DNA of 64,000 nt, taken from Pseudodesulfovibrio indicus (GTDB taxonomy: Bacteria > Desulfobacterota > Desulfovibrionia > Desulfovibrionales > Desulfovibrionaceae). Made by a program: the position numbers and the translations under genes. Position 1 is the stretch's first letter. Every line of letters starts with the position of its first letter. The notes beneath the pieces were generated by a model. That model worked only from the letters and a program-made list of their open reading frames with translations, was not told the origin of the DNA and made no database searches. The DNA lies in the NCBI RefSeq assembly GCF_001563225.1, contig NZ_CP014206.1:3282001-3346000 (forward strand), read 5' to 3'. Shown here one piece after another: positions 50,117 to 58,569 of the stretch.

Positions 50117-51256
50117 ATGTACGGCAAGCCGGCAATCCTGACCCTGAGCGGGTTATTGGTGATTTCGCTGGTCCTTGCGCTGACGTTGTTCACCTCGCCA
50201 AAGGAACGGGCAATGGCGGAAAGCGCAAACAATACCACGTACGAGACGGCCACCCTCGCGGGCGGCTGCTTCTGGTGCGTGGAATCGGACATGGAAAAGC
50301 TGCCCGGTGTGATCAAGGTCGTGTCGGGCTATGCGGGCGGGGCCGAAGTGGACCCGAGCTACGAGATGGTCTCGAGCGGAACCACGGGCCACCGCGAGTC
50401 GGTCCAGGTGACCTTCGACCCGTCGCGGATCAGTTACGCCCAGGTCCTTGACCACTACTGGCGGCACTTCGATCCCACGGACGAGGGCGGCTCCTTCGGC
50501 GACCGGGGGTTCCAGTACACCTCGGCCATCTTCTATCACTCCGAAGAGCAGCGGGCGACGGCGCAGGCGTCCAAGAAGGCGCTGGACGAATCCGGCCGCT
50601 TCGACAAGCCGGTAGTCACGCCGATCCTCGCCTTCACCACCTTCTATCCCGCCGAGGGCTACCACCAGGACTACTACAAGCACAATCCGGTGCGCTACAA
50701 GACCTACCGCTACTTCTCCGGCCGCGACCGGTTCGTGGACGACCTTTGGGGCGCGGAGGCGGACGACGTGGTCGAGGCGGCGCAGCACGGCCCGGCCGCG
50801 ACCGCGCCCGCCGGCAACGGCTTCGTCAAGCCGGACGACGAAACGCTGAAGCGGCAGCTCACGCCCCTCCAGTACAAGGTGACCCAGCACGAAGGCACGG
50901 AACCGCCCTTCAACAACGAGTATTGGGACAATCACGCGGAGGGCATCTACGTGGACGTGGTCAGCGGCGAAGTGCTCTTCTCCAGCACGGACAAGTACGA
51001 GTCCGGCACCGGCTGGCCGAGCTTCACCAAGCCCCTGGTGCCGGGGAACATCGTGGAGAAGGAGGACCGCTCCCTCTTCTCGGTCCGCACCGAGGTGCGC
51101 AGCCGCGAGGCGGACTCCCACCTGGGCCACGTCTTTGACGACGGCCCCGCGCCCACCGGGCTGCGCTACTGCATGAACTCGGCCGCCCTGCGGTTCGTAC
51201 CCAAGGCCGACATGCAGGCGGAAGGGTACGGCGAATACCTGTACCTGTTCGAATGA
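50117..51256 (+). CDS. msrAB: Exported methionine sulfoxide reductase MsrA-MsrB fusion
   Basis: 379 residues. An N-terminal membrane/signal segment (5-25) suggests a periplasmic location, where it would repair oxidised methionines in both stereoforms. MsrA domain about 44-225 with GCFWC (catalytic Cys51); MsrB domain about 240-379 with SGTGWPSF and catalytic Cys in [11 protein letters not shown]. The CxxC zinc pairs of many MsrB are absent. GGAGGTGATC precedes the ATG at 50117, which decides the start. Confidence 0.94.
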   Translation: MYGKPAILTLSGLLVISLVLALTLFTSPKERAMAESANNTTYETATLAGGCFWCVESDMEKLPGVIKVVSGYAGGAEVDPSYEMVSSGTTGHRESVQVTFDPSRISYAQVLDHYWRHFDPTDEGGSFGDRGFQYTSAIFYHSEEQRATAQASKKALDESGRFDKPVVTPILAFTTFYPAEGYHQDYYKHNPVRYKTYRYFSGRDRFVDDLWGAEADDVVEAAQHGPAATAPAGNGFVKPDDETLKRQLTPLQYKVTQHEGTEPPFNNEYWDNHAEGIYVDVVSGEVLFSSTDKYESGTGWPSFTKPLVPGNIVEKEDRSLFSVRTEVRSREADSHLGHVFDDGPAPTGLRYCMNSAALRFVPKADMQAEGYGEYLYLFE

Positions 51257-51281
51257 TCGCCGCCCTGCGGCAGGATGACTC

Positions 51282-51316
51282 GGGAGCCGTTCCAAAGGGA
51301 GCGGCTCCCTTTCTTT
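51282..51316 (+). terminator. Terminator of msrAB
   Basis: GGGAGCCG / CGGCTCCC around a 12-base loop, followed by TTTCTTTT. Confidence 0.75.
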
Positions 51317-51398
51317 TGCGCGCCGCCGCGCCGCCGCCCCGAGAAGAATCATTGCAAACAAAGATATCCATTGATAAACAGAATGACGGAGGGTTTCC

Positions 51399-52154
51399 AT
51401 GTTTCAGCGCCACGCAGTCGCCAGGTTCGCCCTCGCGGCCATCCTGCTGGCCCTGCTCTGCGGCGTCGCCGATGCCGGGTCCAAGGCCCGGCTGGTCTGC
51501 GACATCTGGCCGCCCTATCAGCTGCGCACCGGTTCGGGCTACGCGGGTTTTTCCGTGGATGTGGTCCGCGCTGTCTACGCCGGCCTGGGCCAGCCCGCCC
51601 CATCCATCTCCACCCTGCCCTGGAAACGCGCCATGGATATGGTCCGCTTCGGCGACTCGGACGGGCTGTTCTCGGTCAACCGGACCCCTGAACGCGCAAA
51701 CTATCTCGACTATCCTGACGAACCGCTGCTGGAGACCCCCTGGGTCATCTGGACTCGGATCGCTTCCCCTATCCGGACCCTGGACGACCTCAAGGGCAAA
51801 AAGGTCGGCGTGGTCCTCGGCTACAGCTACACCCCGGAGTTCTGGCGGTTCATCGAGGCCAACTGCGAGGTGGATCGGGTCCCCACCGACGAGATCAACT
51901 TCCGAAAGCTCTCCGAGGGCCGGTTGGACGCGCTGGCGGCCGAGTACGGCAACGGGCTGTACCTGTCCGCCTCCCTGGTTCCCAGGCCCCGGCCCCGCCC
52001 CGACATGGAGATCAAGCGCGACGGCCTGTACATCGCCTTCAGCAGGGCGCGGGTGGACCACGCCTTCGTGCAGGCGTTCTCGGAAGAGCTGAAGCGGTTC
52101 AAGCAGACCAGGGAGTACCGGTCGCTGCGCGAGAAATACCTGTCGCCGCCCTAG
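51399..52154 (+). CDS. Family 3 periplasmic solute-binding protein
   Basis: 251 residues with a cleavable signal peptide (ALLCGVADAG). The mature part follows the SBP_bac_3 pattern: CDIWPPYQLRTGSGYAGFSVDVVRAV, WKRAMDMVRFGDSDGLFSV, then the second lobe (LDDLKGKKVGVVLGYSY). Such proteins bind polar amino acids, but no permease or ATPase gene is adjacent, so it may be an orphan receptor or serve a transporter elsewhere. Monocistronic. Confidence 0.85.
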   Translation: MFQRHAVARFALAAILLALLCGVADAGSKARLVCDIWPPYQLRTGSGYAGFSVDVVRAVYAGLGQPAPSISTLPWKRAMDMVRFGDSDGLFSVNRTPERANYLDYPDEPLLETPWVIWTRIASPIRTLDDLKGKKVGVVLGYSYTPEFWRFIEANCEVDRVPTDEINFRKLSEGRLDALAAEYGNGLYLSASLVPRPRPRPDMEIKRDGLYIAFSRARVDHAFVQAFSEELKRFKQTREYRSLREKYLSPP

Positions 52155-52261
52155 CCGCGGCCCCGTCTTTCCGCCGCCCCTTTTGACGGCTTCCCCGTTT
52201 TCGCGCTAGCGTTCCCGACAGACCATCCGGTATCGGCGAACCTTCATCCGCAGGGGGCACC

Positions 52262-52722
52262 ATGTACGTCGTCTATCTGGCCGCAGCGGCCTTGATCGGG
52301 GCCGTGATCAACATCCTGTTCTTCGGCGCGCCCCTGGCGGACGCCCTCCTGGCCTGGCTCCTGGGCGTCCAGGTGGGCCTGGGCGCTATCTGGGCCTTCC
52401 TCGGCCACTACTTCAAGTCCGACGAGGTGGCGGCCTACATCGGCTGGCCCCCCGGCAACCCGTTCCAAAAAGAGATCGCCTTCACCAACCTGGCGCTGGG
52501 CCTGTGCGGCGTCCTGAGCTTCCTGCTCCGCAACACCCCCTGCGCGACGGCTTCTGGCTGGCCACCATCCTCTTCGCCACGGTCTTCCTCTGCGGCGCGT
52601 TCACGGTCCACCTCACGGACCGCAAGGAACACGGCAACAAAAAACCCGGCAATGCCGGGCCTGTCTTCTTCGCGGACATCGGGATGCCTGCGTTGCTTTG
52701 GGTGCTGTATTTGGTGCGGTAG
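52262..52722 (+). pseudogene. Small four-helix membrane protein, frameshifted
   Basis: The first part (MYVVYLAAAALIGAVINILF to CGVLSFLLRNTP) and the second (LRDGFWLATILFATVFLCGA to PALLWVLYLVR) are in different frames but join into one 153-residue protein with four predicted membrane helices, resembling DUF6790-type proteins (family assignment from memory). The shift lies at a run of five C (52536-52540); a sixth C restores the frame. Function unknown. It may be intact in reality if this is a sequencing or assembly deletion. Confidence 0.7.
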
Positions 52723-52747
52723 ACAAGCAATTCTACACTAGACTAAA

Positions 52748-53299
52748 CTACGACTGCAAATACTCGTTTTTTATTTTTCTTGCATCTGTAATAAACCAAT
52801 CTAACATTCCCCAACTGTCAATAACTGTAGCATCATTACCCATACTCTTCCTTATTTCAAGCAACAGTGAACCTAAAAGTATCATCAAGTCATACGGCTT
52901 AGCATTTTCGATTTCTGACATATTATAAACATATTGCATTAAATTATTAAAAGCTAGCACTACTCCATCAGAACCAACAAGTGATAGCTTAAAGGAGTAG
53001 CGCCGATATTCAATACTCAACATCCTATCAACAGCTAGTTTATCTTTATCAATATTCTTATTCTTTTTATCACGCTGCCAAGCTTCCTCTGTCATTAGAA
53101 GCATTATAAATGGATCTAATATATCATTATAGACGCTTATTCGGTCATCTCTCATCACTTCATCCATTTTAATCCGCCTTTCAATTGACTGCCGATACTT
53201 CCAACCAACTGCGGATAAAATCAAAACAATAATTGGAGTTGACACTGCGCCTATAGCTGTCACTACACTTAATATAGTCGTTTCTGCGCCAGTACTCAT
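52748..53299 (-). CDS. AT-rich gene for a membrane-anchored protein of unknown function
   Basis: 183 residues. An N-terminal membrane helix (about 12-34, STPIIVLILSAVGW) is followed by a basic stretch (KYRQSIERRIK) and a soluble, mostly helical domain. Codon use is strongly AT-rich, unlike every other gene in the window, which suggests horizontal acquisition. I choose the ATG at 53299 because AGAAGG lies five bases upstream. I recognise no family. No integrase, transposase or flanking direct repeats are seen. Confidence 0.75.
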   Translation of the reverse strand: MSTGAETTILSVVTAIGAVSTPIIVLILSAVGWKYRQSIERRIKMDEVMRDDRISVYNDILDPFIMLLMTEEAWQRDKKNKNIDKDKLAVDRMLSIEYRRYSFKLSLVGSDGVVLAFNNLMQYVYNMSEIENAKPYDLMILLGSLLLEIRKSMGNDATVIDSWGMLDWFITDARKIKNEYLQS

Positions 53300-53370
53300 A
53301 AAGACCTTCTTTGTGTTATTTGTATTTTTATAGAAAAAAATTAATTTTATAGCAACATCAACAAAATGAA

Positions 53371-53396
53371 GAGGGCCGCCCATCCGGGCGGCCCTC
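53371..53396. terminator. Terminator downstream of the cysK-cysS-like gene
   Basis: Perfect stem GAGGGCCGCCC-ATCC-GGGCGGCCCTC. On the minus strand a short T-rich stretch (TTCATTTTG) follows. It separates the fusion gene from the AT-rich gene. Confidence 0.75.
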
Positions 53397-53424
53397 TCAT
53401 TGAATTCCTATCTAATTCTCATCC

Positions 53425-55704
53425 CTACGCCCTGAACACCCTCGGGACTCCGGCGGTGTCTTCGACCTTGAAACCGGCGGCGGCGATCTTATCCCTCAAT
53501 TCGTCGGATTGGGCGAAGTCCTTGGCCTCGCGGGCCTTCTGGCGGTCGGCGACCATGCCCTGGACCTCGGGCGGGAGGTCGGAGAGGGGGACGGGCATCT
53601 GGGCGGGGTCGAGGATGCCGAGGATTCCGTCCACGGCCTTCAGTTCATCCAGGCACGCCTTGGCCGCCGCGCCGGTGAGGGTGCCTTCGGCGGCCCAGCC
53701 GTTGACCAGCTTGGTGAACCTGAACAGCGCGGGCCAGAACCGGTGCAGGGCCAGGGAGTCGTCCAGCGCGGTCCTGAAGGCCGCCTTGAGGTCGAAGACC
53801 GCCTGCTCCACGTCGCTCGGCACGCGCTCGCCGCGCTCGTCCAGGGCCAGGGTCAGGGCCACCGCGCCCTCCTGGATGCGCCGCCAGTTGCGCGCCCACA
53901 TGGCCAGGTTGTCCGCCGAGCCGCAGAGGGGCTTGCGGGCGGCCACGGAGAGCAGCCAGAGCCGCGCCGCGCGGAACCCGCCGAGCTTTTCGGCCACAAT
54001 GGACAAATCCTCGCCCTCGCAGTCCGAGGTCTGCTGGCAGACCAGCCACGCCTGGACCTCGCGCCCGGCCGTGGACCAGATGGCCCGCAGGTTCTCCAGG
54101 TGCGGGAAGCGGTGCTTGTCCGAGCCGATCATGACGTCCGTGCGCGGCTGCGCGTCCATGGCCGTGGCCGCGTGCTGCAAAAACCAGCTCGGGCGCACGT
54201 TGCCCCACTGGGTCTCCAGCACCTCGCCGCGCTTGAGGTCCAGGAGCGTGGCCCGCTTCAGCAGCGTGAAATCGAGGGGATTGTCCTTGACGTAGGCGTT
54301 CAGGTCCACGGTCCGGCCCCCGGACACCTTGTCCATGTCCACGGTGCCGATCTCGCCGTACCGCTTGTCGCGGAACACGTCGAAATAGACCGAGCGGAGC
54401 TTCTCGTAGGCCAGCCCCTTGCCCATGAGCTTGCGGCACAGGGAGAGCGCGGTGTCGTCGCTGTCCGTGGACAGGGGAAATTCGAGGGAGTCGGCCAGCC
54501 CCATGGCCCGCGCGCGCTCCATAATCGTTTCGCGGCGGCTCCGGGCAAAGGATTCGCGGGAACCGTCCAGGTCGCGGGCCGCGGCCAGGGTGCGGTCGTC
54601 CATGTCGGACAGCCCGGCCACGCCGGAGACCTCCACGCCGCGCGAGGCCAGGTGGCGGACCAGGACGTCGAGCAGCACCAGCCTGCGCCAGGAGTCCAGG
54701 CCGTCCGGGTTGTCCAGGCTCGGCCCCATGGTGTAGACGCCGAGCCCCGCGCCCGCGCTGAGCATCTTGTCCGCGTTCGAGGCCATGTCGAAGACCGTCA
54801 CCCCGCTGCCCGCCTGCTGGCGGTAGAGGTGGGTCGAAAGATAGCGTTCGCCGGAATCCGGGAAGATGACCACCACCAGGCCGCTGTCCAGCCGTCCGGC
54901 CAGTTGCAGCGCCCCGGCCATGGCCGCGCCGGAGCTCATGCCCGCGAAGATGCCCTCTTCGCGCGCCAACCGGCGGCAGGTCTCGAAGGCGACCTCGTCC
55001 TCCACGTGCAGGACCTCGTCCAGGGCGTTCTTGTCGTAGATGCCCGGCGGGTAGGATTCGAGCATGTTCTTGAGGCCCTGAATCCTGTGGCCCGCGTAGG
55101 GCTCCACGGCGGCCACGTGGACCGAGCCCATCTCGTGCAGCCTTTTCGCGATGCCCATGGCCGTACCCGAGGTGCCGAGCGTCATGACGCAGTGGGTCAC
55201 CGCGCCCCCGGTCTGGTTCCAGATCTCGAGCCCGGTGCCCATGTAGTGCGCCTGGACCGAGGCCGGATTGTTGTACTGGTCCATGAGCACATACTTGTCC
55301 GGTTCCTCGCGGGCGTAGCGGTACGCCTGCTCGATGGCCCCGTCCGTGGCCAGGTGGCCGGGGGTCAGCTCCAGCTCCGCGCCGTAGGCGGCCATGATCA
55401 TCTTGCGCTCCTCGCTGGCCGTCTCCGGCATGAGCAGCTTGATGCGGTACCCCTTGATGGCCGCGACCATGGCCAGCCCCACGCCGGTGTTGCCGGAGGT
55501 GGCCTCGATGATGACCTTGTCCCTGGTCAGCTCGCCCGATTTCTCCGCCGCCGCGATCATGGCCGCGGCCACCCGGTCCTTGATGGAGCCGCCGGGGTTC
55601 TGGCACTCGATCTTGGCCAAAATCCTGACGTCGGGATTGGGATTCAGATGGCGAATTTCCACCAGCGGCGTGTTGCCGATCAGTTCAAGCAGGTCTTTAT
55701 TCAT
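53425..55704 (-). CDS. Cysteine synthase fused to a degenerate cysteinyl-tRNA-synthetase-like module
   Basis: 759 residues. Residues 1 to about 300 are a complete PLP-dependent CysK: Lys42 in GGSIKDR, SGNTG (70-74), and GTSGTAMG. From about 305 the sequence follows cysteinyl-tRNA synthetase (YTMGPSLDNP, SWFLQHAATAM, FPHLENLRAIWS, and a C-terminal helical domain with ADRQKAREAKDFAQSDELRDKI). The zinc/HIGH region (normally CGPTVYDxxHIGH) has become MGPSLDNPDGLDSW and no KMSKS is present. The second module therefore probably cannot aminoacylate tRNA. The CysK half should make cysteine from O-acetylserine and sulfide. Confidence 0.85.
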   Translation of the reverse strand: MNKDLLELIGNTPLVEIRHLNPNPDVRILAKIECQNPGGSIKDRVAAAMIAAAEKSGELTRDKVIIEATSGNTGVGLAMVAAIKGYRIKLLMPETASEERKMIMAAYGAELELTPGHLATDGAIEQAYRYAREEPDKYVLMDQYNNPASVQAHYMGTGLEIWNQTGGAVTHCVMTLGTSGTAMGIAKRLHEMGSVHVAAVEPYAGHRIQGLKNMLESYPPGIYDKNALDEVLHVEDEVAFETCRRLAREEGIFAGMSSGAAMAGALQLAGRLDSGLVVVIFPDSGERYLSTHLYRQQAGSGVTVFDMASNADKMLSAGAGLGVYTMGPSLDNPDGLDSWRRLVLLDVLVRHLASRGVEVSGVAGLSDMDDRTLAAARDLDGSRESFARSRRETIMERARAMGLADSLEFPLSTDSDDTALSLCRKLMGKGLAYEKLRSVYFDVFRDKRYGEIGTVDMDKVSGGRTVDLNAYVKDNPLDFTLLKRATLLDLKRGEVLETQWGNVRPSWFLQHAATAMDAQPRTDVMIGSDKHRFPHLENLRAIWSTAGREVQAWLVCQQTSDCEGEDLSIVAEKLGGFRAARLWLLSVAARKPLCGSADNLAMWARNWRRIQEGAVALTLALDERGERVPSDVEQAVFDLKAAFRTALDDSLALHRFWPALFRFTKLVNGWAAEGTLTGAAAKACLDELKAVDGILGILDPAQMPVPLSDLPPEVQGMVADRQKAREAKDFAQSDELRDKIAAAGFKVEDTAGVPRVFRA

Positions 55705-55780
55705 CGTAGCGCCCTGGAATCATGCGGGTTGGGTTGGGATCGATGCCCGCACCCTAGGGCAAATTCCCCCGGCGCGCAAC

Positions 55781-55796
55781 TGGCATGCAACGTGCA
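55781..55796 (+). promoter_or_regulatory. Candidate sigma-54 promoter of the MptE-like gene
   Basis: TGGCATG-CAAC-GTGCA keeps the -24 GG and -12 GC at exact sigma-54 spacing and differs from TGGCACG-N4-TTGCA at two positions. It lies 46 bases before the ATG. Confidence 0.55.
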
Positions 55797-55841
55797 AACC
55801 ACGGCTGAGACCGTCCATTTTTTGAGCACGAGAGGCATGCC

Positions 55842-57611
55842 ATGAACCCGTTTCCGTTCCTGAAAGACAACATCGAATACCTGAGCCGCACCGGAAATCC
55901 CATCTTCCAGTGGCTCTCCACCCGCCCGTTCAACGAGGACAAGCTCATGGGACGGCTGTTCGTCAACGAGTTCGGGCTGCACGACTGGCGCATGGACGAC
56001 GGCAAGGGCATGTTCGAGTCCCTGCCGCCCGAGGGGCTCTACGGCAACTGGCTGCACCCGGAAAAGGCCGGGACCTCGGCCACCTTCGTGGTCGGCGCCA
56101 ACCTCGGCTACGGGATCAACCACCTGCTGACCAACACCCCGGACACCCACAAGGTCATGCTCCTGGAGCCGCGCTCCGAGATGCTCCTGGCCTGCCTCAG
56201 CCAGACCGACTACCGGCCGTTCCTGGAACGCAAGAAATTTCACCTCCTGGTCCCGGACGAGCGGTTCCTGTCCGAGGTGGTCCGCAACCTGGACCTCCAG
56301 TTCGTGTACGGCCAGATCCACCTCAAGGGGGACCTGCCCAGCCGCCAGCTGGGGCCGGAATACGCCCGGTGGACCACCTGGCTCAAGAACAAGCTGGAGA
56401 ACTTCTCCCTGGAGCTGTCCACCCTGCGCCACCGCCAGGACGTCATGGTCAGGAACGAGCTGGACAACTTCTCCAAGGCCATGCGCGACGGCAGCCTGAA
56501 ACCCATGGAGGGAAGGGGCGCGGGCGTGGGCGCGGTCATCCTCGGCGCTGGTCCGTCCCTGGAGCACATGGCCCCGCTGCTCAAGGAGAAGACCGGCCAC
56601 GTCCTCTACACCTGCGCGCTCCAGACCGTCCCCTCGCTCCAGAGGCTCGGCATCAAGCCCCACCTCTGCGCGGCCATCGACTACGACAAGTCCATGCTCA
56701 AGGTCTTCGAGCGGCTGGACCCGGATTTCGTCCAGGACGTGCCCCTGGTCTACTCCACCAAGATCGATCCCATGATCCTCAAGCGCTATCCCGGACCGAC
56801 CCTGCCCCTGTGGACCGTGGGCGGCATGGGCACCTACGTGCTCAAGGACCGCGACCTGGTCATCGACGCGGGCGGCAACGTCTCGGTCACCCTGTCCCGC
56901 TTCCTGCGCCACTGCGGAGTGAGCCACCTGCTCCTGGCGGGCCAGGACTACGCCTGGATCAACGGCAAGTCCCACTCCGGCGGCCACCACAACCACACCA
57001 CCGAGATAGTGCGGCGCTCCTACCACCAGACCACGAAAAACCGCGACGGCGAGGAGATCCTGACCACCGTCCAGTACATGACCGCCAAGCGCGAGCTGGA
57101 GGAGGACCTCAAGCAGTCGTCCTTCCCGGTGTTCAACCTCTACGGCGGCGGCGCGGTCATCGAAGGCACGAAGAACGTGGAGGTGGACCAGGCCTACCGC
57201 GAAGGCATCCTGGCCTCGGCCCCCGGCGCGGTGGAACGGTTCCTGTCCGACCTCGCGCGCTGCCGCAACAACGCCGCGCCCCTGCGCCTTGAGCCGCGCT
57301 CTCCCATGTGGAGCACCTCCATGCGCAACGCGGAAAAACACCTGGCCAAGCTCTTCAAGAACCTGGGCACCAACCAGCAGGCGGTCCACGAGACCCTGAA
57401 CCGCGTGGAGCTGTTCGTGAAGCAGGACCCGCTCTACTCGCCCTACCTGTTCAACGAGATCGTGGACCTGGCCGGGCTGACCAAGGCCAAGTCGGCCTAT
57501 GAACCCAAGGATTTGCCGGAATTCAAGCGGATCGCCAAGGGCATGCTCAGGAAGGTCCGGGAGATCGACCGCAAGGTCTGCCTGGACTGCGCCGAGCAGG
57601 CCGTGGCCTGA
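55842..57611 (+). CDS. MptE-like (DUF115) motility accessory protein
   Basis: 589-residue cytosolic protein. The central part (about 220-440) is the DUF115/6-hydroxymethylpterin-pyrophosphokinase-like fold, with ILGAGPSLEHM, CALQTVPSLQRLGIKPHLCAAIDYDK and LLAGQDYAWINGKSH. Bacterial relatives are motility-associated factors (Maf) linked to flagellin glycosylation with nonulosonic acids. The N-terminal 200 residues include a VVGANLGYGINHLL segment common in bacterial Maf proteins. No flagellar gene is adjacent, but the sigma-54 promoter fits motility control. Confidence 0.82.
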   Translation: MNPFPFLKDNIEYLSRTGNPIFQWLSTRPFNEDKLMGRLFVNEFGLHDWRMDDGKGMFESLPPEGLYGNWLHPEKAGTSATFVVGANLGYGINHLLTNTPDTHKVMLLEPRSEMLLACLSQTDYRPFLERKKFHLLVPDERFLSEVVRNLDLQFVYGQIHLKGDLPSRQLGPEYARWTTWLKNKLENFSLELSTLRHRQDVMVRNELDNFSKAMRDGSLKPMEGRGAGVGAVILGAGPSLEHMAPLLKEKTGHVLYTCALQTVPSLQRLGIKPHLCAAIDYDKSMLKVFERLDPDFVQDVPLVYSTKIDPMILKRYPGPTLPLWTVGGMGTYVLKDRDLVIDAGGNVSVTLSRFLRHCGVSHLLLAGQDYAWINGKSHSGGHHNHTTEIVRRSYHQTTKNRDGEEILTTVQYMTAKRELEEDLKQSSFPVFNLYGGGAVIEGTKNVEVDQAYREGILASAPGAVERFLSDLARCRNNAAPLRLEPRSPMWSTSMRNAEKHLAKLFKNLGTNQQAVHETLNRVELFVKQDPLYSPYLFNEIVDLAGLTKAKSAYEPKDLPEFKRIAKGMLRKVREIDRKVCLDCAEQAVA

Positions 57612-57706
57612 TCCCCGCCGTCCCGAGCCCGTCCCCGCGCCGGGCGGATTCCCCATCCGCGCCGGGGGGTTGTCTTCCGCGCGGTTTAGTGAAATAGTCC
57701 CCCGCC

Positions 57707-57898
57707 ATGGACGACAACAAACCCTTCCTGACCGAGGACGGCACCCTGGTCATCCCCTTCGAGTGTTCGGACAACGCCTACAAGTACTGGAAGCAGGAAG
57801 GCAAGGCCATGACCGAGATTCTCAAGGAGCTGAACGTTTCCCCCGAGGTCTGGGCCAAGTACACCCACGAGCCCTACCCCACGGACGACGCCGAGTAA
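57707..57898 (+). CDS. Small acidic conserved-looking protein
   Basis: 63 residues with no membrane segment: a strand-like start (GTLVIPFECSDNAYKYW) then a helix (KAMTEILKELNVSPEVWAKY) and acidic end. I recognise no family. Coding is supported by GC-rich third positions and by its neat position between the MptE-like gene and the PAP2 gene. No ribosome-binding site is evident. Confidence 0.6.
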   Translation: MDDNKPFLTEDGTLVIPFECSDNAYKYWKQEGKAMTEILKELNVSPEVWAKYTHEPYPTDDAE

Positions 57899-57947
57899 GC
57901 CCCGCCCCTGACTTGCTCAGGTCGGCACTATGACTTAATACATCCGC

Positions 57948-58568
57948 ATGCGCACCCTTTCCCTGAAACACTGGGCTCTTGTTTCCGCCCCCCTGCTGCT
58001 CGTCCTGATCGCCATCTGGGTCGGCTTCGGGTCGGAGCGGGAAGTGGCCCTGTTCTTCAAGGACCACCGGGCCGCCCATCCCGCCCTCAAGCTGGGCATG
58101 AAGCTGTTGACCGACTGGAGCAACCCGCTCTTCTACGCGGTCTACGCAATCATGCTCTTCACCGCCTGGCGTTCCGGCAACCGCGACCGGTTGCGCTTCG
58201 TGCTCATCCTGCTGGCGGTCCAGGCCGTGGTGGCCGGGCTGGCCGTGCACCTGCTCAAGATGATCATCGGCAGGCCGCGCCCCGGCGAGGGCGAGCTGTT
58301 CTCGCCCATCGGCACCAAGGCCGCCTACCAGTCCCTGCCCTCGGGCCACACCGCCGAGATCACCGGCTGGACCCTGCCCCTGGCCCTGCGGGTCGGCAGC
58401 TACGCCGTGTCCCTGCTGCTCGGCCTGTTCCTGGCCGGGGTGGGATTCTCGCGCATCTACCTCGGCTGGCACCACCCGACCGACGTCTTTTTCGGCTGGC
58501 TGCTCGGCTGCGTGTCCGGCATCGCCACCACCGTCATCGCCCGGTCCGCCCTTTTCAGGAGATCCTGA
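57948..58568 (+). CDS. PAP2-family membrane phosphatase
   Basis: 206 residues with about six membrane segments. All three PAP2 motifs are present: KMIIGRPRP, PSGHTAE and SRIYLGWHHPTDV. Substrates in this family are lipid pyrophosphates such as undecaprenyl pyrophosphate, or phosphatidylglycerol phosphate. It sits one base before the ArnT-like gene, which suggests joint use of lipid-linked sugars at the periplasmic face. Confidence 0.92.
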   Translation: MRTLSLKHWALVSAPLLLVLIAIWVGFGSEREVALFFKDHRAAHPALKLGMKLLTDWSNPLFYAVYAIMLFTAWRSGNRDRLRFVLILLAVQAVVAGLAVHLLKMIIGRPRPGEGELFSPIGTKAAYQSLPSGHTAEITGWTLPLALRVGSYAVSLLLGLFLAGVGFSRIYLGWHHPTDVFFGWLLGCVSGIATTVIARSALFRRS

Positions 58569-58569
58569 C

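Noticed and set aside
52719-52736. GTAGA-N8-TCTAC as an attachment-site core beside the AT-rich gene
   Set aside because: It is an inverted rather than direct repeat, has no second copy at the other boundary and no integrase is present.
53509-55845. 778-codon open frame antisense to the CysK fusion gene
   Set aside because: Shadow of a strongly conserved gene on the opposite strand.
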